The notes beneath the pieces are model-generated. The model had not been told where the DNA came from, made no database searches, and was given only the letters and a program-made list of their open reading frames with translations. This document shows, piece after piece, positions 1-13,870 of a DNA stretch of 64,000 bases. The translations under genes were made by a program, and so were the position numbers. Position 1 is the first letter of the stretch. Each line of letters begins with the position of its first letter. The stretch is from Odiellus spinosus (lineage: Eukaryota > Arthropoda > Arachnida > Opiliones > Phalangiidae). The stretch lies in contig OY987226.1 of NCBI GenBank assembly GCA_963920705.1, forward strand, positions 30,092,694 through 30,156,693, written 5' to 3'.

Positions 1-3000
1 AATTGAAACTTTTTCATTTTTCAATTGAAACTTTTTCATTTTTCAATTGAAACTTTTTCATTTTTCAATTGAAACATTTTCATTTTTCAATGGAAACTTT
101 TTAATTTTTCTATTGAAACTTTTTAATTTTTCTATTGAAACTTTTTCATTTTTCTATTGAAACCTTTTCATTTTTCAATTGAAACATTTTCATTTTTCAA
201 AGGAAACTTTTTCATCTTTCAATTCAAACTTTTTCATCTTTCAATTCAAACTTTTTCATCTTTCAATTGAAACTTTTTCATTTTTCAATTGAAACATTTT
301 CATTTTTCAATTGAAACTTTTTCATTTATCAATTGAAACTTTTTCATTTTTCAATTGAAACTCTTTCATTTTTAAATTGATACTTTTTCATTTATCAATT
401 GAAACTTTTTCATTTTTCAATTGAAACATTTTAGTTTTTCAATGGAAACTTTTTCATTTTTCAATTGAAACTTTTTAATTTTTCAATTGAAACTTTTTCA
501 TTTTTCAATTGAAACTTTTTCGTTTTTCAATTGAAAGTTTTTCATTTTTCAGTTGAAACTTTTTCATTTTTCAATTGAAACTTTTTCATCTTTCAATTCA
601 AACTTTTTCATCTTTCAATTCAAACTTTTTCATCTTTCAATTGAAACTTTTTCATTTTTCAATTGAAACTTTTTCATTTTTCAATTGAAACTTTTTCATT
701 TTTGTATTTAAACCTTTTCATTTTTCAATTTAAACCTTTTCATTTTCAATTGAAACTTTTTCATTTTTCAATTCAAACTTTTTCATTTTTCAATTGAAAC
801 TTTTTCATTTTTCAATTGAAACTTTTTCATTTTTCAATTGAAACTTTTTCATTTTTCAATTGAAACTTTTTCATTTTTCAATTGAAACATTTTCATTTTT
901 CAATGGAAACTTTTTAATTTTTCTATTGAAACTTTTTAATTTTTCTATTGAAACTTTTTCATTTTTCTATTGAAACCTTTTCATTTTTCAATTGAAACAT
1001 TTTCATTTTTCAAAGGAAACTTTTTCATTTTTCAATTCAAACTTTTTCATTTTTCAATTGAAACTTTTTCATTTTTCAATTAAAACTTTTTCATTTTTCA
1101 ATTGACACATTCATTTTTCACTTCAAACTTTTTCATTTTTCAATTGAAACTTTTTCATTTTTCAATTGAAACTTTTTCATTTTTCAATTGAAACATTTTC
1201 ATTTTTCAATTGAAACTTTTTCATTTATCAATTGAAACTTTTTCATTTTTCAATTGAAACTTTTTCATTTTTCAATTGAAACTTTTTCATTTTTCAATTG
1301 AAACTTTTTCATTTTTCAATTGAAACTTTTTCGTTTTTCAATTGAAAGTTTTTCATTTTTCAGTTGAAACTTTTTCATCTTTCAATTCAAACTTTTTCAT
1401 CTTTCAATTCAAACTTTTTCATTTTTCAATTGAAACTTTTTAATTTTTCAATTGAAACTTTTTCATTTTTCAATTGAAACATTTTCATTTTTCAAATGAA
1501 AGTTTTTCATTTTTCAATTAAACCTTTTTTATTTTTCAATTGAAACTTTTTCATTTTACAATTGAAACTTTTTCATTTTTCAATTGAAACTTTTTCATTT
1601 TTCAATTGAAACTTTTTCATTTTACAATTGAAAATTTTTCATTTTTCAATTGAAACTTTTTCATTTTTCAATTGACACATTCATTTTTCACTTGAAACTT
1701 TTTCATTTTTCAATTGAAACTCTTTCATTTTTAAATTGATACTTTTTCATTTATCAATTGAAACTTTTTCATTTTTCAATTGAAACATTTTAATTTTTCA
1801 ATGGAAACTTTTTCATTTTTCAATTGAAACTTTTTAATTTTTCAATTGAAACTTTTTCATTTTTCAATTGAAACTTTTTCGTTTTTCAATTGAAAGTTTT
1901 TCATTTTTCAGTTGAAACTTTTTCATTTTTCAATTGAAACTTTTTCATCTTTCAATTCAAACTTTTTCATCTTTCAATTCAAACTTTTTCATCTTTCAAT
2001 TGAAACTTTTTCATTTTTCAATTGAAACTTTTTCATTTTTGTATTTAAACCTTTTCATTTTTCAATTTAAACCTTTTCATTTCAATTGAAACTTTTACAT
2101 TTTTCAATTGAAACTTTTTCATTTTTCTATTTAAACCTTTTCATTTTTCAATTTAAACCTTTTCATTTTCAATGGAAATTTTTCATTTTTCAATTCAAAC
2201 TTTTTCATTTTTCAATTTAAACTTTTTCATTTTTCAATTGAAACTTTTTCATTTTTCAATTGAAACTTTTTCATTTTTCAATTGAAACATTTTCATTTTT
2301 CAATGGAAACTTTTTAATTTTTCTATTGAAACTTTTTCATTTTTCTATTGAAACCTTTTCATTTTTCAATTGAAACATTTTCATTTTTCAATGGAAACTT
2401 TTTCATTTTTCAATTCAAACTTTTTCATTATTCAATTGAAACTTTTTCATTTTTCAATTAAAACTTTTTCATTTTTCAATTGACACATTCATTTTTCACT
2501 TGAAACTTTTTCATTTTTCAATTCAAACTTTTTCATTTTTCAATTGAAACTTTTTCATTTTTCAATTAAAACTTTTTCATTTTTCAATTGACACATTCAT
2601 TTTTCACTTCAAACTTTTTCATTTTTCAATTGAAACTTTTTCATTTTTCAATTGAAACTTTTTCATTTTTCAATTGAAACATTTTCATTTTTCAATTGAA
2701 ACTTTTTCATTTATCAATTGAAACTTTTTCATTTTTCAATTGAAACTTTTTCATTTTTCAATTGAAACTTTTTCATTTTTCAATTGAAACTTTTTCATTT
2801 TTCAATTGAAACATTTTCATTTTTCAATTGAAACATTTTCATTTTTCAATGGAAACTTTTTCATTTTTCAATTCAAACTTTTTCATTTTTCGATTGAAAC
2901 TTTTTCATTTTTCAATTGAAACTTTTTCATTTTTCAATTGAAACTTTTTCATTTTTCAATTGTCACATTCATTTTTCACTTGAAACTTTTTCATTTTTCA

Positions 3001-3035
3001 ATTGAAACTTTTTCATTTTTCAATTGAAACTTTTT

Positions 3036-6000
3036 CCCTTTTCTATTTAAACCTTTTAATTTTTCAATTTAAACCTTTTCATTTTCAATTGAAACTTTTT
3101 CATTTATCAATTGGCACTTTTTCTTTTTTCAATTGAAACGTTTTCGTTTTTAAATTGAAACTTTTTCATTTTTCCAGTGAGTTTTTCATTTTTCAATTGA
3201 ATTTTTAATTTTTCAATTCAAACTTTTTCATTTTTCAATTCAAACTTTTTCATTTTTCTATTGAAACCTTTTCATTTTTCAATTGAAACATTTTCATTTT
3301 TCAATTGAAACATTTTCATTTTTCAATGGAAACTTTTTCATTTTTCAATTCAAACTTTTTCATTTTTCAATTGAAACTTTTTCATTTTTCAATTGAAACT
3401 TTTTCATTTTTCTATTGAAACCTTTTAATTTTTCAATTGAAACTTTTTCATTTTGTTATTGTAACCTTTTCATTTTTCAATTGAAACTTTTTCATTTTTC
3501 AATTGAAATTTTTTCATTTTTCAATTGAAACTTTTTCATTTTTCAATTGAAACTTTTTGATTTTTCAATTGAAACTTTTTCATTTTTCAATTCAAACTTT
3601 TTCATTTTTCAATTGAAACTTTTTCATTTTTCAATTGAAACTTTTTCATTTTTCTATTGAAACCTTTTAATTTTTCAATTGAAACTTTTTCATTTTGTTA
3701 TTGTAACCTTTTCATTTTTCAATTGAAACTTTTTCATTTTTCAATTGAAACTTTTTCATTTTTCAATTGAAACTTTTTCATTTTTCAATTGAAACATTTT
3801 CATTTTTCAATTGAAACTTTTTCATTTATCAATTGAAACTTTTTCATTTATCAATTGAAACTTTTTCATTTTTCAATTGAAACTTTTTCATTTTTCAATT
3901 GAAACTTTTTCATTTTTCAATTGAAACTTTTTCATTTTTCAATTGAAACATTTTCATTTTTCAATTGAAACATTTTCATTTTTCAATGGAAACTTTTTCA
4001 TTTTTCAATTCAAACTTTTTCATTTTTCGATTGAAACTTTTTCATTTTTCAATTGAAACTTTTTCATTTTTCAATTGTCACATTCATTTTTCACTTGAAA
4101 CTTTTTCATTTTTCAATTGAAACTTTTTCATTTTTCAATTGAAACTTTTTCCCTTTTCTATTTAAACCTTTTAATTTTTCAATTTAAACCTTTTCATTTT
4201 CAATTGAAACTTTTTCATTTATCAATTGGCACTTTTTCTTTTTTCAATTGAAACGTTTTCGTTTTTAAATTGAAACTTTTTCATTTTTCCAGTGAGTTTT
4301 TCATTTTTCAATTGAATTTTTAATTTTTCAATTCAAACTTTTTCATTTTTCAATTCAAACTTTTTCATTTTTCTATTGAAACCTTTTCATTTTTCAATTG
4401 AAACATTTTCATTTTTCAATTGAAACATTTTCATTTTTCAATGGAAACTTTTTCATTTTTCAATTCAAACTTTTTCATTTTTCAATTGAAACTTTTTCAT
4501 TTTTCAATTCAAACTTTTTCATTTTTCAATTGAAACTTTTTCATTTTTCAATTAAAACTTTTTCATTTTTCAATTGACACATTCATTTTTCACTTCAAAC
4601 TTTTTCATTTTTCAATTGAAACTTTTTCATTTTTCAATTGAAACTTTTTCATTTTTCAATTGAAACATTTTCATTTTTCAATTGAAACTTTTTCATTTAT
4701 CAATTGAAACTTTTTCATTTTTCAATTGAAACTTTTTCATTTTTCAATTGAAACTTTTTCATTTTTCAATTGAAACATTTTCATTTTTCAATTGAAACAT
4801 TTTCATTTTTCAATGGAAACTTTTTCATTTTTCAATTCAAACTTTTTCATTTTTCGATTGAAACTTTTTCATTTTTCAATTGAAACTTTTTCATTTTTCA
4901 ATTGAAACTTTTTCATTTTTCAATTGTCACATTCATTTTTCACTTGAAACTTTTTCATTTTTCAATTGAAACTTTTTCATTTTTCAATTGAAACTTTTTC
5001 CCTTTTCTATTTAAACCTTTTAATTTTTCAATTTAAACCTTTTCATTTTCAATTGAAACTTTTTCATTTATCAATTGGCACTTTTTCTTTTTTCAATTGA
5101 AACGTTTTCGTTTTTAAATTGAAACTTTTTCATTTTTCCAGTGAGTTTTTCATTTTTCAATTGAATTTTTAATTTTTCAATTCAAACTTTTTCATTTTTC
5201 AATTCAAACTTTTTCATTTTTCTATTGAAACCTTTTCATTTTTCAATTGAAACATTTTCATTTTTCAATTGAAACATTTTCATTTTTCAATGGAAACTTT
5301 TTCATTTTTCAATTCAAACTTTTTCATTTTTCAATTGAAACTTTTTCATTTTTCAATTGAAACTTTTTCATTTTTCTATTGAAACCTTTTAATTTTTCAA
5401 TTGAAACTTTTTCATTTTGTTATTGTAACCTTTTCATTTTTCAATTGAAACTTTTTCATTTTTCAATTGAAATTTTTTCATTTTTCAATTGAAACTTTTT
5501 CATTTTTCAATTGAAACTTTTTCATTTTTCAATTGAAACTTTTTCATTTTTCAATTCAAACTTTTTCATTTTTCAATTGAAACTTTTTCATTTTTCAATT
5601 GAAACTTTTTCATTTTTCTATTGAAACCTTTTAATTTTTCAATTGAAACTTTTTCATTTTGTTATTGTAACCTTTTCATTTTTCAATTGAAACTTTTTCA
5701 TTTTTCAATTGAAACTTTTTCATTTTTCAATTGAAACTTTTTCATTTTTCAATTGAAACATTTTCATTTTTCAATTGAAACTTTTTCATTTATCAATTGA
5801 AACTTTTTCATTTATCAATTGAAACTTTTTCATTTTTCAATTGAAACTTTTTCATTTTTCAATTGAAACTTTTTCATTTTTCAATTAAAACTTTTTCATT
5901 TTTCAATTGAAACATTTTCATTTTTCAATTGAAACATTTTCATTTTTCAATGGAAACTTTTTCATTTTTCAATTCAAACTTTTTCATTTTTCGATTGAAA

Positions 6001-6340
6001 CTTTTTCATTTTTCAATTGAAACTTTTTCATTTTTCAATTGTCACATTCATTTTTCACTTGAAACTTTTTCATTTTTCAATTGAAACTTTTTCATTTTTC
6101 AATTGAAACTTTTTCCCTTTTCTATTTAAACCTTTTAATTTTTCAATTTAAACCTTTTCATTTTCAATTGAAACTTTTTCATTTATCAATTGGCACTTTT
6201 TCTTTTTTCAATTGAAACGTTTTCGTTTTTAAATTGAAACTTTTTCATTTTTCCAGTGAGTTTTTCATTTTTCAATTGAATTTTTAATTTTTCAATTCAA
6301 ACTTTTTCATTTTTCAATTCAAACTTTTTCATTTTTCTAT
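3036..6340. repeat. Higher-order repeat block of about 1.1 kb in the satellite
   Basis: A rare variant unit containing TTTTTCCCTTTTCTATTT marks larger repeat units. It occurs at about 3036, 4151, 5000 and 6115, and again at 16194 and 17285. The spacings are 1115, 849, 1115 and 1091 bp. Linked variants such as TTCCAGTGAGTTTTTC and the TTGTTATTGTAACC unit recur at the same offsets, so multi-unit blocks were copied together. Confidence 0.85.
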
Positions 6341-8699
6341 TGAAACCTTTTCATTTTTCAATTGAAACATTTTCATTTTTCAATTGAAACATTTTCATTT
6401 TTCAATGGAAACTTTTTCATTTTTCAATTCAAACTTTTTCATTTTTCAATTGAAACTTTTTCATTTTTCAATTGAAACTTTTTCATTTTTCTATTGAAAC
6501 CTTTTAATTTTTCAATTGAAACTTTTTCATTTTGTTATTGTAACCTTTTCATTTTTCAATTGAAACTTTTTCATTTTTCAATTGAAACTTTTTCATTTTT
6601 CAATTGAAACTTTTTCATTTTTCAATTGAAACTTATTCATTTTTCAATTGAAACTTTTTCATTTTTCAATTGAAACATTTTCATTTTTCAATGGAAACTT
6701 TTTCATTTTTCTATTGAAACTTCATTTTTCTATTGAAACCTTTTCATTTTTCAATTTAAATCTTTTCATTTTTCAATTTAAACCTTTTCATTTTCAATTG
6801 AAACTTTTTCATTTATCAATTGACACTTTTTCTTTTTTCAATTCAAACGTTTTCGTTTTTAAATTGAAACTTTTTCATTTTTCCAGTGAAAGTTTTTCAT
6901 TTTTCAATTGAATTTTTAATTTTTCAATTCAAACTTTTTCATTTTTCAATTCAAACTTTTTCATTTTTCAATTCAAACTTTTTCATTTTTCTATTGAAGC
7001 CTTTTCATTTTCAATTGAAACTTTTTCAGTTTTCAATTGAAACTTTTTCATTTTTCAATTGAAACTTTTTCATTTTTCAATTGAAACTTTTTCATTTTTC
7101 AATTGAAACTTTTTCATTTTTCAATTGGAACTTTTTCATTTTTCAATTGACACATTCATTTTACACTTGAAACTTTTTCATTTTTCAATTGAAACTTTTT
7201 CATTTTTCAATTGAAACTTTTTCATTTTTCAATTGAAACTTTTTCATTTTTCAATTGAAACTTTTTCATTTTTCAATTGAAACTTTTTCATTTTTCAATT
7301 GAAACTTTTTCATTTTTCAATTGAAACTTTTTCATTTTTCAATTGAAACTTTTTCATTTTTCAATTGAAACTTTTTCATTTTTCAATTGAAACTTCATTT
7401 ATCAATTGAAACTTTTTCAGTTTTCAATTGAAACTTTTTCATTTTTCAATTGAAACTTTTTCGTTTTTCAATTGAAAGTTTTTCATTTTTCAGTTGAATC
7501 TTTTTCATTTTTCAATTGAAACATTTTCATTTTTTAATTGAAACTTATTCATTTTTCAATTGAAACTTTTTCATTTTTCAATTGAAACTTTCATTTTAAA
7601 TTTAAACCTTTTCATTTTCAATTGAAACTTTTTCATTGATCAATTGACACTTTTCATTTTTCAATTGAAGCGTTTTAGTTTTTAAATTGAAACTTTTTCA
7701 TTTTTCCAGTGAAAGTTTTTCATTTTTCAATTGAAAGTTTTTCATTTTTCTATTGAAACCTTTTCATTTTTCAATTGAAACTTTTTAATTTTTCAATTGA
7801 AACATTTTCACTTTTCAATTCAAACTTTTTCATTTTTCAATTGAAACTTTTTCATTTTTCAATTAAAACTTTTTCATTTTTCAATTGACACATTCATTTT
7901 TCACTTCAAACTTTTTCATTTTTCAATTGAAACTTTTTCATTTTTCAATTGAAACTTTTTCATTTTTCAATTGAAACATTTTCATTTTTCAATTGAAACT
8001 TTTTCATTTATCAATTGAAACTTTTTCATTTTTCAATTGAAACTTTTTCATTTTTCAATTGAAACTTTTTCATTTTTCAATTGAAACTTTTTCATTTTTC
8101 AATTGAAACTTTTTCATTTTTCAATTAAAACTTTTTCGTTTTTCAATTGAAAGTTTTTCATTTTTCAGTTGAAACTTTTTCATCTTTCAATTCAAACTTT
8201 TTCATCTTTCAATTCTACTTTTTCATTTTTCAATTGAAACTTTTTAATTTTTCAATTGAAACTTTTTCATTTTTCAATTGAAACATTTTCATTTTTCAAT
8301 TGAAAGTTTTTCATTTTTCAATTAAAACTTTTTCATTTTTCAATTGAAACTTTTTCATTTTACAATTGAAACTTTTTCATTTTTCAATTGAAACTTTTTC
8401 ATTTTACAATTGAAAATTTTTCATTTTTCAATTGAAACTTTTTCATTTTTCAATTGAAACTTTTTCATTTTTCAATTGACACATTCATTTTTCACTTGAA
8501 ACTTTTTCATTTTTCAATTGAAACTCTTTCATTTTTAAATTGATACTTTTTCATTTATCAATTGAAACTTTTTCATTTTTCAATTGAAACATTTTAATTT
8601 TTCAATGGAAACTTTTTCATTTTTCAATTGAAACTTTTTAATTTTTCAATTGAAACTTTTTCATTTTTCAATTGAAACTTTTTCGTTTTTCAATTGAAA

Positions 8700-11600
8700 G
8701 TTTTTCATTTTTCAGTTGAAACTTTTTCATTTTTCAATTGAAACTTTTTCATCTTTCAATTCAAACTTTTTCATCTTTCAATTCAAACTTTTTCATCTTT
8801 CAATTGAAACTTTTTCATTTTTCAATTGAAACTTTTTCATTTTTGTATTTAAACCTTTTCATTTTTCAATTTAAACCTTTTCATTTTCAATTGAAACTTT
8901 TTCATTTTTCAATTCAAACTTTTTCATTTTTCAATTGAAACTTTTTCATTTTTCAATTGAAACTTTTTCATTTTTCAATTGAAACTTTTTCATTTTTCAA
9001 TTGAAACTTTTTCATTTTTCAATTGAAACATTTTCATTTTTCAATGGAAACTTTTTAATTTTTCTATTGAAACTTTTTAATTTTTCTATTGAAACTTTTT
9101 CATTTTTCTATTGAAACCTTTTCATTTTTCAATGAAACATTTTCATTTTTCAAAGGAAACTTTTTCATTTTTCAATTCAAACTTTTTCATTTTTCAATTG
9201 AAACTTTTTCATTTTTCAATTAAAACTTTTTCATTTTTCAATTGACACATTCATTTTTCACTTCAAACTTTTTCATTTTTCAATTGAAACTTTTTCATTT
9301 TTCAATTGAAACTTTTTCATTTTTCAATTGAAACATTTTCATTTTCAATTGAAACTTTTTCATTTATCAATTGAAACTTTTTCATTTTTCAATTGAAACT
9401 CTTTCATTTTTAAATTGATACTTTTTCATTTATCAATTGAAACTTTTTCATTTTTCAATTGAAACATTTTAATTTTTCAATTGAAACTTTTTCATTTTTC
9501 AATTGAAACTTTTTCGTTTTTCAATTGAAAGTTTTTCATTTTTCAGTTGAAACTTTTTCATTTTTCAATTGAAACTTTTTCATCTTTCAATTCAAACTTT
9601 TTCATCTTTCAATTCAAACTTTTTCATCTTTCAATTGAAACTTTTTCATTTTTCAATTGAAACTTTTTCATTTTTGTATTTAAACCTTTTCATTTTTCAA
9701 TTTAAACCTTTTCATTTTCAATTGAAACTTTTTCATTTTTCAATTCAAACTTTTTCATTTTTCAATTGAAACTTTTTCATTTTTCAATTGAAACTTTTTC
9801 ATTTTTCAATTGAAACTTTTTCATTTTTCAATTGAAACTTTTTCATTTTTCAATTGAAACATTTTCATTTTTCAATGGAAACTTTTTAATTTTTCTATTG
9901 AAAATTTTTAATTTTTCTATTGAAACTTTTTCATTTTTCTATTGAAACCTTTTCATTTTTCAATTGAAACATTTTCATTTTTCAAAGGAAACTTTTTCAT
10001 TTTTCAATTCAAACTTTTTCATTTTTCAATTGAAACTTTTTCATTTTTCAATTAAAACTTTTTCATTTTTCAATTGACACATTCATTTTTCACTTCAAAC
10101 TTTTTCATTTTTCAATTGAAACTTTTTCATTTTTCAATTGAAACTTTTTCATTTTTCAATTGAAACATTTTCATTTTTCAATTGAAACTTTTTCATTTAT
10201 CAATTGAAACTTTTTCATTTTTCAATTGAAACTTTTTCATTTTTCAATTGAAACTTTTTCATTTTTCAATTGAAACTTTTTCATTTTTCAATTGAAACTT
10301 TTTCGTTTTTCATTTAAAATTTTTTATTTTTCAGTTGAAACTTTTTCATCTTTCAATTCAAACTTTTTCATCTTTCAATTCTACTTTTTCATTTTTCAAT
10401 AGAAACTTTTTAATTTTTCAATTGAAACTTTTTCATTTTTCAATTGAAACATTTTCATTTTTCAATTGAAAGTTTTTCATTTTTCAATTAAAACTTTTTC
10501 ATTTTTCAATTGAAACTTTTTCATTTTACAATTGAAACTTTTTCATTTTTCAATTGAAACTTTTTCATTTTTCAATTGAAACTTTTTCATTTTACAATTG
10601 AAAATTTTTCATTTTTCAATTGAAACTTTTTCATTTTTCAATTGAAACTTTTTCATTTTTCAATTGACACATTCATTTTTCACTTGAAACTTTTTCATTT
10701 TTCAATTGAAACTCTTTCATTTTTAAATTGATACTTTTTCATTTATCAATTGAAACTTTTTCATTTTTCAATTGAAACATTTTAATTTTTCAATGGAAAC
10801 TTTTTCATTTTTCAATTGAAACTTTTTAATTTTTCAATTGAAACTTTTTCATTTTTCAATTGAAACTTTTTCGTTTTTCAATTGAAAGTTTTTCATTTTT
10901 CAGTTGAAACTTTTTCATTTTTCAATTGAAACTTTTTCATCTTTCAATTCAAACTTTTTCATCTTTCAATTCAAACTTTTTCATCTTTCAATTGAAACTT
11001 TTTCATTTTTCAATTGAAACTTTTTCATTTTTGTATTTAAACCTTTTCATTTTTCAATTTAAACCTTTTCATTTTCAATTGAAACTTTTTCATTTTTCAA
11101 TTCAAACTTTTTCATTTTTCAATTGAAACTTTTTCATTTTTCAATTGAAACTTTTTCATTTTTCAATTGAAACTTTTTCATTTTTCAATTGAAACTTTTT
11201 CATTTTTCAATTGAAACATTTTCATTTTTCAATGGAAACTTTTTAATTTTTCTATTGAAACTTTTTAATTTTTCTATTGAAACTTTTTCATTTTTCTATT
11301 GAAACCTTTTCATTTTTCAATTGAAACATTTTCATTTTTCAAAGGAAACTTTTTCATTTTTCAATTCAAACTTTTTCATTTTTCAATTGAAACTTTTTCA
11401 TTTTTCAATTAAAACTTTTTCATTTTTCAATTGACACATTCATTTTTAACTTCAAACTTTTTCATTTTTCAATTGAAACTTTTTCATTTTTCAATTGAAA
11501 CTTTTTCATTTTTCAATTGAAACATTTTCATTTTTCAATTGAAACTTTTTCATTTATCAATTGAAACTTTTTCATTTTTCAATTGAAACTCTTTCATTTT

Positions 11601-13870
11601 TAAATTGATACTTTTTCATTTATCAATTGAAACTTTTTCATTTTTCAATTGAAACATTTTAATTTTTCAATGGAAACTTTTTCATTTTTCAATTGAAACT
11701 TTTTAATTTTTCAATTGAAACTTTTTCATTTTTCAATTGAAACTTTTTCGTTTTTCAATTGAAAGTTTTTCATTTTTCAGTTGAAACTTTTTCATTTTTC
11801 AATTGAAACTTTTTCATCTTTCAATTCAAACTTTTTCATCTTTCAATTCAAACTTTTTCATTTTTCAATTGAAACTTTTTCATTTTTGTATTTAAACCTT
11901 TTCATTTTTCAATTTAAACTTTTTCATTTTTCAATTCAAACTTTTTCATTTTTCAATTGAAACTTTTTCATTTTTCAATTGAAACTTTTTCATTTTTCAA
12001 TTGAAACTTTTTCATTTTTCAATTGAAACTTTTTCATTTTTCAATTGAAACTTTTTCATTTTTCAATTGAAACATTTTCATTTTTCAATTGAAACATTTT
12101 CATTTTTCAATGGAAACTTTTTAATTTTTCTATTGAAACTTTTTAATTTTTCTATTGAAACTTTTTCATTTTTCTATTGAAACCTTTTCATATTTCAATT
12201 GAAACATTTTCATTTTTCAAAGGAAACTTTTTCATTTTTCAATTCAAACTTTTTCATTTTTCAAAGGAAACTTTTTCATTTTTCAATTCAAACTTTTTCA
12301 TTTTTCAATTGAAACTTTTTCATTTTTCAATTAAAACTTTTTCATTTTTCAATTGACACATTCATTTTTCACTTCAAACTTTTTCATTTTTCAATTGAAA
12401 CTTTTTCATTTTTCAATTGAAACTTTTTCATTTTTCAATTGAAACATTTTCATTTTTCAATTGAAACTTTTTCAATTATCAATTGAAACTTTTTCATTTT
12501 TCAATTGAAACTTTTTCATTTTTCAATTGAAACTTTTTCATTTTTCAATTGAAACTTTTTCATTTTTCAATTGAAACTTTTTCGTTTTTCAATTGAAAGT
12601 TTTTCATTTTTCAGTTGAAACTTTTTCATCTTTCAATTCAAACTTTTTCATCTTTCAATTCAAACTTTTTCATTTTTCAATTGAAACTTTTTAATTTTTC
12701 AATTGAAACTTTTTCATTTTTCAATTGAAACATTTTCATTTTTCAATTGAAAGTTTTTCATTTTTCAATTAAAACTTTTTCATTTTTCAATTGAAACTTT
12801 TTCATTTTACAATTGAAACTTTTTCATTTTTCAATTGAAACTTTTTCATTTTTCAATTGAAACTTTTTCATTTTACAATTGAAAATTTTTCATTTTTCAA
12901 TTGAAACTTTTTCATTTTTCAATTGAAACTTTTTCATTTTTCAATTGAAACTTTTTCATTTTTCAATTGAAACATTTTCATTTTTCAATGGAAACTTTTT
13001 AATTTTTCTATTGAAACTTTTTAATTTTTCTATTGAAACTTTTTCATTTTTCTATTGAAACCTTTTCATTTTTCAATTGAAACATTTTCATTTTTCAAAG
13101 GAAACTTTTTCATTTTTCAATTCAAACTTTTTCATTTTTCAATTGAAACTTTTTCATTTTTCAATTAAAACTTTTTCATTTTTCAATTGACGCATTCATT
13201 TTTAACTTCAAACTTTTTCATTTTTCAATTGAAACTTTTTCATTTTTCAATTGAAACTTTTTCATTTTTCAATTGAAACATTTTCATTTTTCAATTGAAA
13301 CTTTTTCATTTATCAATTGAAACTTTTTCATTTTTCAATTGAAACTCTTTCATTTTTAAATTGATACTTTTTCATTTATCAATTGAAACTTTTTCATTTT
13401 TCAATTGAAACATTTTAATTTTTCAATGGAAACTTTTTCATTTTTCAATTGAAACTTTTTAATTTTTCAATTGAAACTTTTTCATTTTTCAATTGAAACT
13501 TTTTCGTTTTTCAATTGAAAGTTTTTCATTTTTCAGTTGAAACTTTTTCATTTTTCAATTGAAACTTTTTCATCTTTCAATTCAAACTTTTTCATCTTTC
13601 AATTCAAACTTTTTCATCTTTCAATTGAAACTTTTTCATTTTTCAATTGAAACTTTTTCATTTTTGTATTTAAACCTTTTCATTTTTCAATTTAAACCTT
13701 TTCATTTTCAATTGAAACTTTTTCATTTTTCAATTCAAACTTTTTCATTTTTCAATTGAAACTTTTTCATTTTTCAATTGAAACTTTTTCATTTTTCAAT
13801 TGAAACTTTTTCATTTTTCAATTGAAACTTTTTCATTTTTCAATTGAAACATTTTCATTTTTCAATGGAA
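8700..13870. repeat. Second higher-order repeat family in the satellite
   Basis: A 201-bp segment is repeated with the same sequence at 8738, 9569, 10926 and 13559; related versions lie near 590, 1945 and 15125. The spacings are 831, 1357 and 2633 bp. Each copy carries the TTTTTGTATTTAAACC unit and three CATCTTTCAATTC units in the same order. This implies repeated unequal exchange or segmental copying inside the array. The 66-residue open frame in each copy is a by-product. Confidence 0.8.
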